A DNA stretch of 64,000 nucleotides from Stagonosporopsis chrysanthemi (Eukaryota; Ascomycota; Dothideomycetes; Pleosporales; Didymellaceae). The stretch is from positions 1 to 64,000 of the forward strand of contig JAFISE010000165.1 in NCBI GenBank assembly GCA_022560025.1, in the 5' to 3' direction. The notes below the pieces were generated by a model. It was not told the DNA's origin, made no database searches, and saw only the letters and a program-made list of their open reading frames with translations. Made by a program: the position numbers and the translations under genes. Positions 43,927 through 54,175 of this stretch are shown here, in pieces (the first letter of the stretch is position 1; the number at the start of each line of letters is the position of its first letter).

Positions 43927-44686
43927 GGCGACGGACAAAGCGTAGATCTCAGAGTCAGTGGTATGAACCGACCTGTTCTACGGGTCACTACAACCCTTAA
44001 TACAATAGGACATTCGGCTATGTACCCCGCACTAGTCCTTACCAATCGGTATTGTTATCGCAACACGCATCCGCAGTCTACCGATTGAGTGATTCAGAGT
44101 GGACCACGGCCTCAAACCCCACTCTAATCTAAGTACAATAGCTGTTCGGGGAATTTGGCTCCCAAAGTACTGCCGATACTCCACTTTGTTCTTCCGTAGG
44201 TCCAATCAGAAACCTGTGCGCGACTGCGAGAGTAACGCTTTGGCAGAAATCGGAAGCCGTGGGATCCGGTCAATTATCACGCTCCCTGGACCAAGTTGAG
44301 CATCAAACGCAACCCGTAGCCCCTCAAGACTAGCGACCGCGCGACTAACTACTCTGCAGCGGTTCCTCATATTTCAATTGCCTCTTGCCATGATCTCTAG
44401 ACTTGCTAGGCAATGTGTTTCGTTGTCCTTCGGTTGTTTGTAATGCATGTGTTCCGCACGAACATAGCAGCTGCGGCGGGCATGGATCCTGGAAACAATG
44501 CGCAGAACGCGTCGTCAGCCGGCTGTATCTCATTGGGTTTCTTACCATAAGCCTTTGCGTCAATGCTAGCTCCCGCGCGGAACCTTCCCGGAACACTTGA
44601 GAGTGGAGATATAAGACACCGCTACTTTGCACAACCTACGCTCTGGATGCTTCTTCCTCTACAAAAGTGAAGGCTCCAAAATAGAT
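43927..44686. promoter_or_regulatory. Shared divergent promoter region
   Basis: 760 bp between the start codons of the Cu-type ATPase and the LDI-like gene. No specific copper-responsive site could be assigned by eye. Confidence 0.45.
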
Positions 44687-46988
44687 ATGGACCACGTCAG
44701 GAAAGAGCATGTGCTCAAAACGGACGAAAGTGCAGGCGATTTCGGGTGGGGCCCTTGGACATTCCACGGTAAGCGACTAATTAGAGACCACGCAAAGCAA
44801 AACATAACATTCAAAAGACTGAAAACTGATATCTCTCCTAGACGTACTCATTCCGGCTAATGTAGGATATGGCTCCCTCACTACGTACCATCAACGGCGG
44901 GCCTTAGGCCTTTACTTCATCATCTCCGCAGGAGGTATCTGGCTCTTCTACAACCTGGATAATCCCGCCTATAAGGCTATGGCTCTTGGCTTAGTTGCTC
45001 CAGGAGCTGGTTTTGCTGCAGTTGCTACCAAGCCTGCGATCTTTGCAGCCGCGTTGGCACTTGGCCTACTGGCAATATCCCTACTCATGTACCTTTTGAT
45101 GGGGGGCACTTCCGTCCCTATTCTTGTCTGGCTTGGAGCAAGTGTCATCGCTGGCTTTATGGCTAAAGAGTCCGTCTGGGAGCCAAGCGGGTGGGTCTGT
45201 CCTGCTTTAGCCTACGGCTGCATTGCCTATCTGAAGATTACCAGTTCCCTGGCACGAACGGCAAAGATTCGGAAAAGGGAAGAGAGAAACTCATGGCTGG
45301 TAGATGCTGTGCGAGAAAACGTCGCTAGCTCTACGTCGGCGCCACTTCCAGGCCAGCGTGAGGTTGATCTGGAGACCTTGCGTCATATCCAATACGCCCT
45401 TGAACGCGGATTTTGTGGGCCAGACGACTGGTCTTACTACGATGTTGTAGAACAGTTTCAAGCCACCTCACTCCGATACCAGCTCTACAGTCTCATTTCC
45501 GCTCTAAGTCTCTACCGGTGTCACTATGCCCCCAACTTCGGTGGCTATCTCTCTCAGGCCACCCGAAATACCATCGAAAAAAGCTTGGTCAAAAAGGTGG
45601 TGTCGTACGTGCTTCAGTCCCCATATGATTTGTGTTTTGCTCCAATAACACGGCTGCAGCTTTTGGAAGTGGGAAGCTATCTTGGGACAGCTCAAATTTA
45701 GTGATTGGAACCCTTTCAAAAAAGACAACATTGTATGTACGATCCATAAGTTGACTGTTGAATTTTTAAAGGTTGCTGGCAACTAATTTTGAGGTATAGA
45801 TGGTCACTGGTTATCTCGTTGCTGCAATGGGTCTGTATGCGCAGGCTTCCGGTGACAGAACCTATGAAGAGAAAGATTGTATGGAGTTTGTTGTGACTGA
45901 TAAGAAACGATACAAGACTGACTATCAGGGCCTCGTTGAGGCTGTTCGTAACAACATGACTACGAACACTTTCACGTTGTACCCCTGCGAACCCAACTGG
46001 ACTTTCCCAGTATGCAAGTGAGTTTATTCGGACGACCTGTAGCGAGATTCGCAGCAGAATTGACAACTATTGCAGTCTAATCGGATACTCTGGTCTCGTT
46101 ATGAGCGATAATATTCTTGGTCTCAACAATGCTATCAAACTAAGGAGCCGCTTCGAACGCTCTTTCGAAGAGGAATTCACGGATTACGATGGCACCATAT
46201 TATCTATTCGCAGCGAACTCCACGGATTTCCGGTGAGTGAGCTTTTCTGTTTATCTTACATACACTTCTTTGCAAAGGTCTGGCTGACTTTTGATGTGCA
46301 GGTGCGCATGGCAGACTCTCTGTCGTTTGACTGCGTTGTTTCGTCCATCTTACCCGCCTACTGGCCCCACATTGGTCATCGATACTGGGCAATGGTGAAG
46401 AAGGATCACATCAGATATGACGAACAGGGCCGGCTGCGGCTCACACCGAAAGGCGAAGCCGACAAATTAGATCCCGGAACCTTCCGAAAAGGTCCGGCCC
46501 CGAATTCTCTTGTCGCTCTGGCTGCAGGTGAACACGGCGACGAACAATTACGTCGAACCGCCCTTCGTCAGCTTGATGAGCACTACACCCCCGACGTTAC
46601 ACGGTCAGGATCTCTACGCAACAAAGGTCTGTCCGCAATGATGCAAAGCATTTCCCTAATGGCGCGCCTTGTGCGCAAGGAGGACCTTGCAAATGCTTCA
46701 CGCCATGGACCACCTCAGATGACACGTAATGGCCCACTACTTGCTCAAATACCGTTTCCGGACGTCTTGGTAGCTAAGGCTTTCAGCAAAGATGGCCGGG
46801 AGCTCGAGCTTGTTCTCTACAATGGCAAGGATGCTGGAAAATTCCAGCTCAATTTCGAGCGACTAGTTCCGAGACAAAACTACAACTTAAGCGGTGGTAG
46901 AATTGTCACTGCTGATGACAAAGGAGCCTTGTCCATAAACATCGAGATTAACGGTCGCACCCTAGTCCTGCTAACCCCTACTGCTTGA
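44687..46988 (+). CDS. Membrane protein with linalool dehydratase/isomerase-like domain
   Basis: Six exons: 44687-44768, 44842-45608, 45670-45732, 45800-46017, 46076-46232, 46302-46988; 657 codons plus stop. The end of exon 2 could instead be at the GT 9 nt earlier (both in phase). After a short N-terminus comes a hydrophobic region with about four TM segments (ALGLYFIISAGGIWLFYNLD through VWLGASVIAGFMA). The second half resembles the linalool dehydratase/isomerase (LDI) domain: NIMVTGYLVAAMGLYAQASG, then TLYPCEPNWTFPVCNLIGYS, where two Cys spaced C-x8-C match the paired active-site cysteines reported for bacterial LDI. Next come GHRYWAMVKKDHIRYDEQGR and RTLVLLTP at the C-terminus. Fungal LDI-domain proteins occur in biosynthetic loci. 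Substrate unknown; family call fairly good, reaction inferred. Confidence 0.72.
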
Positions 46989-47544
46989 TACAACGTTACA
47001 GTATCAGTACCTTAAACGTAAAGTGTCACGGGCTATGTTTCACAAGCACAAATCAGAGTATCAAATAGAATCAGTAGCTGGCAATGGCCTAGAGCAGTTG
47101 TGCTGGCCATCCCTTTGCTGCAAACCTCACCTAGCCTGCAAAATGCTTTAGCTGCTGGCATGTCAGTAGAACTTTGATAACCTTTGATTACATGAATTAT
47201 AACTCTTTGCCTATTTCCAGCTTCTTGGAGTACTAAATATTCTGTACAGCGTCCTACATAGCGCTCTAGGACAAATAATAGTCTATGTGATGGCTTCTTT
47301 CATTTTCTCATAGAATTAGGCGGACAAGCACTACGGAATCCCTACATCAAAGCGTTTGCTTCTTGAGTGTACACGAATGTATTTTATTTTGCACGGGCGA
47401 GCAATCATGATTCATATTGCCTAAAGCAGTATATTCTAATGATTCTTTAACAACAAGGTCACGTGACTAAAACCCAGCGAATAAAATTGGTCCGGGACCA
47501 CTTCGTGTCATCTAGACTGGTCTAGGACATCACGCAGTACTCTC
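46989..47544. other. Intergenic, no gene seen
   Basis: AT-rich 3' flank of the LDI-like gene; no gene seen. Confidence 0.5.
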
Positions 47545-47847
47545 TTATATCCATTTCTTGTTGCGTAGATGATATTGCTCAAGAAGTTTCCATATATCTT
47601 CCCATTGCACATCGGCGTCATCATGCAGAATGATACTGTACATATTGTTCTGCATCTGAGCACTCGTCAGATGGATAAAAGAGACCAGTGCAGTGAGCGT
47701 ATATACCTCGATATGGAACTTGCCTTCTCCCGCTTTGTCGGTCATGGCTCGCAAAAGCTTGCTTGGGCTTGATACACATTTCGCCGGTAAGTATCGGGGC
47801 GTATCACTCGAGCTGTCTTGAGTTTTGTCTTTCATCGGGTTTGACAT
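47545..47847 (-). CDS. Small orphan, possible CorA-like N-terminal fragment
   Basis: Two possible exons on the minus strand, 47847-47707 and 47655-47545, 83 codons plus stop; the intron begins GTATAT and ends GCTCAG. The exon layout (LLRAMTDKAGEGKFHIE, splice, then MYSIILHDDADVQWEDIWKL) mirrors the start of the CorA-like gene at 51.3-53.2 kb (KLFKFSLQATVVLKIVRSNK, splice, VQIWCLETDDEWTDWLEH). It may be a truncated relative that kept only the first exons, or a stand-alone small protein. Similarity is weak and judged by eye. Confidence is low. Confidence 0.35.
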   Translation of the reverse strand: MSNPMKDKTQDSSSDTPRYLPAKCVSSPSKLLRAMTDKAGEGKFHIEVYTLTALVSFIHLTSAQMQNNMYSIILHDDADVQWEDIWKLLEQYHLRNKKWI

Positions 47848-48655
47848 TCTTGTACGGAGCAAAAAGTCTTGTGGTAATCGATAGGAGCTCAAATGCTTCG
47901 TGAGTTTGAATGATAGATAGTAGAGCGGAGTGAGATGTGAGAACGGCGGGGGGGAGAGAAAAGGAGACCACCTTTGGGTCCGTGACTATGCCAGGTTTGA
48001 AGCGCTCAGCCTCGAGATGACTCGATAACGTGGCCAGCGCATAAGCGTATCTGATTCAGATGATTTGTGTACACGTGACATTAGCGCAGGTCTTCCGTTA
48101 GCCTTGTGGCCTTTTGTCATGTGCCCACTGCATTGATGATATAGATGTTGCTGCGCAGCAGCCATGCGGCGAGGCCATCCATGATGATGAATGGACGAAC
48201 CGAATCAGTGTATTCAGGAAACATGATGGTATGGGCTGCGACCTTCAGCCTGGCGTTGCTCCGTCAGACTGCTGACCGGTTACGAGCGGGCGAATCGTCC
48301 TTTTGGCTGTCAACCAATGAGCATTCCACACAGCCTTCTCGACCTACAAAAGTAGCGAGTGTGGACCGGATCACTGGCTTAAGAAAATTGACTATGCGTG
48401 ACTTCACTGCCACTCGCTTTAGTCGTTGAGGCGGAGCCTAGGCGAAATTTTGTGGCACAAGGCCTTTGATTGTGGCTGGTGTCTGGGTGTTCCTGGTCGC
48501 AAGGCTCATTTTTGACAGCCACCGACAACTCTAAGAGGACAAATGCACAGGTCTATCTTGGGAGGTTGTGCGACAGAAAGGTTTGTTCTTATCTACCGTG
48601 TTGCCTCGGTCATATTCGTACCAGCTGTTGCTCGCTACCGCCAGTATCCCACACA
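47848..48655. other. Divergent intergenic region
   Basis: Upstream of the orphan and of kinase 1; no gene seen. Confidence 0.5.
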
Positions 48656-51130
48656 ATGAACTTGCTCCACCCGCCACCAGCCAATCTTGCCACTTGCGCC
48701 AATGGCCTTCAGCTTTCTACAGATGATATCACTACGGTAGGCACTTACATCGATAGATCTATTGACCCGCTCTAATTATTTAGACTCACTCATCGAGTTC
48801 TCATACCCAAACCGATCACAACCGAGAGTTGAGCGCAGCGTCTCGGAAACAGGAGGAAGAAATACCTGAGAGAGAAACAAAACGCCTCAGCTTTACTCAT
48901 AGCCAAGCAATCACCGCTGTCAGCGGCTCAAGCAGTGTTACCAAAGGGCACGTTGGAGAAGAACGCCTTCCCGAAGCAGCCCCGTATGGGTCCACTACAG
49001 ATTTCAATTCATGGCTCGAGTCCTTTAAGGGTCCTGTGGAATTCGATGACAATCAAGAAGCTGATGTCGAATCCCGCAACTCCAACAACGAGTGCGTGGG
49101 TCTTGGCGAGGTAATCAGAGGCGCGATGGTGCCGGCAGCGCGACCTAAATCTGAACAGTTCCTGCCTTACGACCAGTTAGAGGTAATTGTAACGACTGAT
49201 AACATCATTTCGGAGCTCAGAAGGGCAGAATCACGGTCGAATAATGCGTCGGTCCTGAATTATACCGCCATTGCAGCACAAGTACTGGGACCTGGTCCAG
49301 GAAATACTTATCGGAGAGCCCTCTTCGCAATCCTTTGCTTACTCGATTTGGCTCCATCGATTGTTGACTTCATTGAAGACGCCTTGTACGATCAAGATAT
49401 GCCTTTTTCAGTTGATATTGCGGGGACGTTTCGCAGACGCGGTGGCTCTGATCTTCCGATCAACCTCTTTAGAAGCTGGAGGTACGTGGACAGGGAATTG
49501 TTTGAGATATACCAAGGACGAATTTTTTCACCACGCTTCAAATTCAGCAAGAACAATAGTCCTAAAATCAGCCAATTGGTCTTGAATCCGTTCACGATAC
49601 TTCCGTTCGTTGAAGACGAGGCTGCAAAGCCGGTGATATTGATAGGCGGGTTCTCCATGGTACGCAAGATTCGAGTCCATGATGCACATCATGATCTTGA
49701 AATTTCACCAGTAAGCTATTCGATGATCAAACAGTCTATGAAGTAGCTTACAGTTCAATAGCTCTACCTGGCCTCCAAAAAACTCCAACACAGCAGTGAA
49801 GAAATTGATCGTCACGTAGAACGGCCCGATCCCGAGGTGGATGCCTATCAACGCCTTAACCATAAACAACATCCAAACATCATACAACTTCTGGCAACTT
49901 ACACCCAAGGCGGCCACCTTCATATCATCTTTCCCTGGGCGGACAGCAACCTGTACGACTTTTGGTGCACTCATTTCCCCGAGACCTTTCATCTCCCAAG
50001 AGGGATAGGACTTTCTAGGTGGATGTCAAGACAGATATTAGGCCTAGCAGATGCATTACATAGCATTCATCACTTGGATACCGACGAATCTAACGCAGAA
50101 AACCTTGACCAGTCAAAAACGCACGGCAGACATGGCGATCTCAAACCTGAGAACATTCTTTGGTTCAAGAAGAGTACGGGAAACGATGCATACGGTATTC
50201 TGAAGATTTCCGACCTGGGATCTGCAGAGTTCCACAGCCAGCTTTCCAAGTCAGTGAACGTGAGTTGCATGCACGGTTTCACCAATACTTATAGGGCTCC
50301 GGAGTTCGATATGGAGGCACGAGTATCTCCAAGGTACGACATATGGTCTTTTGGGTGCCTTTTGATGCGATTTGTCATTTGGTATCTCGACGGGGCAGTA
50401 GGCGTCAAGAGGTTCAGTGAGAAACGCCTGTCGGAATCCTGTCATGCCATTCCATTTGACGATTTCTTCAACGTTTACTCTGATAAGAACAAGACGACCA
50501 CCAGAGCTAAACCATCCGTGCAACAGGTACAACCGCAACATGCAATAGCAGTATCGAGTTTGAGGCTAACTTGAACAGGAATTCGATAGATTACGACAGC
50601 ATCCGGAGTGTAGTGACTTTGTCATCGACCTGCTCTCTTTGATACAGTCCAATCTGTTGCGATTGAGATCTGCAAAGCGAGCAAGATGCGATCAGATTGT
50701 GTACGATCTTCGCGAGATCAAAAAGCGATGCGAAGAAGATCCAGCCTATTGCACCAAAAAGAGCGTTGATTCGATTAACAAGAAGGTGTCGACAGATCTC
50801 TCTGAGTCCGTCGAGCTGGACTTGTCATCGCGAATGCGGGACGAGTATAAGGCTACATTTCGTATTGTGGATGCTGCAAAGTCCATAGGCTCATCCGGAA
50901 GATCCATGGCTTCCGACTCTTTCCCTGACAGTATTGCGTCGACGTCTCAACCATCGCTTGGTCAGCAAGGCATGTCAGATCCTGCAGTTACATATTCTCT
51001 ACAGCCGGAACATTACGATCCGAACCCAGAAAACGAGTTCAAGGATCACGAATCAGACAGGCCACGCCGTTGGATTCAAAGCCTGCTATATGTCCTCTTC
51101 GGATGTTTCATGCAGCCTCGACAACAATGA
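48656..51130 (+). CDS. Protein kinase with helical N-terminal domain (kinase 1)
   Basis: Four exons, 48656-48736, 48784-49710, 49762-50526, 50579-51130; 774 codons plus stop. The ATG at 48656 is favoured because exon 1 joins in frame and the main frame has no ATG for about 110 codons. Residues 1-300 form a low-complexity then helical region ending NPFTILPFVEDEAAKP. The kinase domain begins at a glycine loop (ILIGGFSMVRKI), with ATP-binding Lys probably in YLASKKLQ across the splice. It continues with HPNIIQLLATY, the catalytic loop HGRHGDLKPENILWF near residues 455-470, a DLG replacing DFG (KISDLGSAEF), and YRAPEFDMEARVSPRYDIWS. HGD in place of HRD plus DLG define a fungal expanded kinase group. 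The tail is Ser-rich. A related kinase lies 3 kb right in opposite orientation. Confidence 0.83.
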
Positions 51131-51254
51131 TGCGTTTCTCGGATCTGGCAGTGATATGCATGTGAAGCCACGATCATTTGTGTCTTACCCAAAGAGCTAG
51201 GATGAATTTGTAATACTATCAGTTAATGAATGCCTCCCTTGTATTTGAATGTCT

Positions 51255-53174
51255 TCAGCAATTTTCGGTTGTCCTGCGTGAATTCCGCCGATGAATCACA
51301 AAGAAATACCAAAGACCGATGGTAATGGTGGTGAAGAACACGGTCACTACCACATATATCCAAAGATAGTTCGAAACGCGTTCGCTACTGTCGCTCTTCC
51401 AATCGAAGAAAGTCATAGAGAAAACCGTCTGCAACAAGATCAGCTTCACTTCGAAATGCATGTCAGTTAACCTTACAGCAAAAAATGTTCCAGGAAGAAA
51501 TATCATAGTGACCAGAGAGATTGACTTCATGACATTTGATTCCTTACTGGTTGCCGTAGCCATTTCCACCGTAGTTTCTCCATGAGCCTGTAGGAGTGAG
51601 AAATGTAAACAGACAGGAAGGTGCTAACATACCCATTGCGTAGCCATAGCCATTCCATCAATACGCATGGTACAATCCCTTATCCTCTCCTCATACTCGC
51701 CCTGAATAGTGTCAAGTCTTCGTTTTATCTTGCTACCAAAGTCGATCAGCGTAGACCAGGTTCTAGTCTGGGATGCTTTGCAGTGGAGGCAGTTCCCTAC
51801 ATAGAAAAGCTTATTGGCTTGTTCCGCTCGCTCGCCAACGATGACGATCGGAGGCGCACCTGAGACAGTACTAGCATGAGACTGGGAGCGTGACCTTTGT
51901 AAATTTGCCGCCATGCCGGCATATGTGTCATACGCCTGCTTGCCAAGACGTCGAGGCTTCGTCAACACACAATGCTCGAACTCAGTTGCGTGGTCGGACA
52001 TTGTTCGAAGCTGAGCGTTCCAAGTCTGAAGCGAATTCCTCAGATATGTGAGATCTAACCAGGCCGACCGCTTTGCTTCGTTTCGCTTCTCTATATCGGC
52101 TCTTTCCAGGGTTTGGAATAGATTGGGCAGTGAATCTAGCTCGAATATCTTAGCTTCCACCTCATTGATATGCTTGTCCACGACACGAGCATGCCTGGCT
52201 GATTCAATCTCAGCGACAATGCCAAACAAAAGTAGTGGATGGATCGGATTTCCTTCAACGGATGACAAACGTTGTAAGATAGTTTTCTCGGTCACCAGAG
52301 GACAGCCGTAAACTATAGCATAGGTCATTCCCGAGACTGGAAAGTGGGTTGCTGATACAGCTAAATCGAGATCCCACGAGTTAGAGGTACGACAATTGTA
52401 GACTGAGGTGCGACAAATTAGTAAAAACAACTTGAAAGCTCGATAACTCACCTACCATATGCTGCTTGGCCCATATTCACACCCTCGCATGCAAACAATG
52501 GAACGTCAGAGCGACTGATAGCTCGAACGATGGATTCGTGAACTTGGAACCTTTCGCAGATTGTATTGAAGGTATCAGGGGAGAAAGGCAATATGCGCAC
52601 ACTGTCTTGACGCTTGTTCGGCGCGATCTGGCGTGCGGGAGACCTAGTGCGGTATTTCCCCCCCAGCGGTGCGAACGTATCGGCCCGCCGGATGTTGGCA
52701 GCCTGCTTGGAGATCTCTCGCATCTCCAACCACTCTGCTGTTGTTACCGGGACAGTTGTGGTAGGTGCTGGTCGATCTTCACCAGCTCGTGTTGCAATGC
52801 TGCAGACTAATGTTAGGGTGTATCAGCTCGAACTTCAGGATATTCTTACATCAAGATCAAGCCCTCGTCTTTGCGGTCCTCGCTTGAGTTCTGCAGATAA
52901 TTAATTAAAGATACCTCGTGGACATCGCCTTATCACTCACGTGCTCCAGCCAATCTGTCCATTCGTCATCTGTCTCAAGGCACCAGATCTGCACCTCATA
53001 CTGCTGCGGTCAGTCGACAAGGAGCTAGGTATACTCAAGTCCTGGAATTCTGTAACTCACCTTATTGCTTCGCACGATCTTGAGCACAACGGTGGCTTGA
53101 AGACTAAATTTAAAGAGCTTGGACGCGTTCGCAAACGTGGTGTTTAGACACGCGTCATCGTGCGCCCAGTCCAT
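51255..53174 (-). CDS. CorA-like membrane protein
   Basis: Seven exons on the minus strand: 53174-53061, 53000-52941, 52890-52850, 52799-52456, 52402-51633, 51587-51477, 51428-51255; 537 codons plus stop. The N-terminus (MDWAHDDACLNTTFANASKL) precedes a soluble domain with LPFSPDTFNTICERFQVHES and IVRAISRSDVPLF, typical of fungal CorA-like proteins. A long helical region follows (IVAEIESARHARVVDKHINE to TRTWSTLIDFGSKIKRRLD), then ATSKESNVMKSISLVTMIFL, PGTFFATVFSMTF (TM1) and LWIYVVVTVFFTTITIGLWY (TM2). Two C-terminal TM segments after a long stalk is the CorA/Mrs2 plan, but the GMN selectivity motif is not seen, so ion transport is doubtful. Exon 2 may begin 3 nt earlier (CAGCAG tandem acceptor). 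It is flanked on both sides by related kinases. Confidence 0.8.
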
Positions 53175-54175
53175 GATGTCGAATGCCGCATAAGTGTTTG
53201 AAAGAGTGTGAAGAATATAGGCAGACACACAGTAGTGACGGTGGTTTTGAGTTTGCAAGCGCAAAGGAATGAGCCTCGAGGGTGCACCAGGCAGAGGTTG
53301 GCGTGCTGGAAGGATCACGAGGCTGAGCGTGCAAGGTGGCGTGGCTCCAAGCAATGTGCACGCTAAGCTCACCGGTTGTTGTGTGACCAACGATAAGAGC
53401 GGCACAACCAGAATTGGCAGTACAGCACATCAAGGCAGTTTCAAGAAATTATAAAGTATTCCTCCAGGACGCACAAACTTTTGCCTTCTTTTGCATCGCC
53501 CGGAAGAACCTCTTGCTCACCGTCTCACTGGCAGCATAGCATTGAGCGATCGTGGCAGATTCAATACCTAGGTAAGGCTTATCAAGAGCGGTTTTGGATC
53601 CCGGAAGTCATGCACAGCCTTCTCTCATGACGTATAACTGCTACGCCGGAGGCGCGCAAACGATGAGCCTACATCGAACTCATTATTTCATCGCATTCGT
53701 CCTCTGCAGTGCACGATCTATTCTCAAGTTTACCCTTTCAGCCTCCATCATGAAAGTAGCTATTGTTTCTGCACGCTATCTTGCGCAGCCTACTCTCGAA
53801 TCGTTCTTCGGCACAGTGTTTGGGTACGGACAGGCAGAGGTGAAAGTATGCATATGGCTTCGCGAAAATCAGATGAAATACTGACATGTTCCTAGTGGAC
53901 CCGTGGTCGTTTCCAATGCACTCTTCCGAGAGCTCTGACTCCGGTATGTATCGACATCGTCCTGGTATGTTAGCTGCTGACTCGGAAAGGATGAGCTGAA
54001 GCTCATGGAGGAGCAGGTTGACTTCATACACTATGCTGAGGCGTAGTTAGATGTGTTGGGCTAAAGATTCACAACATCATATTAGCGAAATGCAACGCAA
54101 TGCAACGTCTTTGTCCTCATCGATTCGTTTCATTGTGAAGAGTAACTACCTATTACAAGTTGCTTGAATCTCATG
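53175..54175. other. Intergenic, no gene seen
   Basis: About 1 kb between the CorA-like promoter and the 3' end of kinase 2. A plus-strand frame at 53594-53884 has no motif support. Confidence 0.5.

Noticed and set aside
53594..53884. 96-codon plus-strand frame with a hydrophobic stretch
   Set aside because: No homology pattern, no splice or promoter support; the minus-strand gene layout explains the region.
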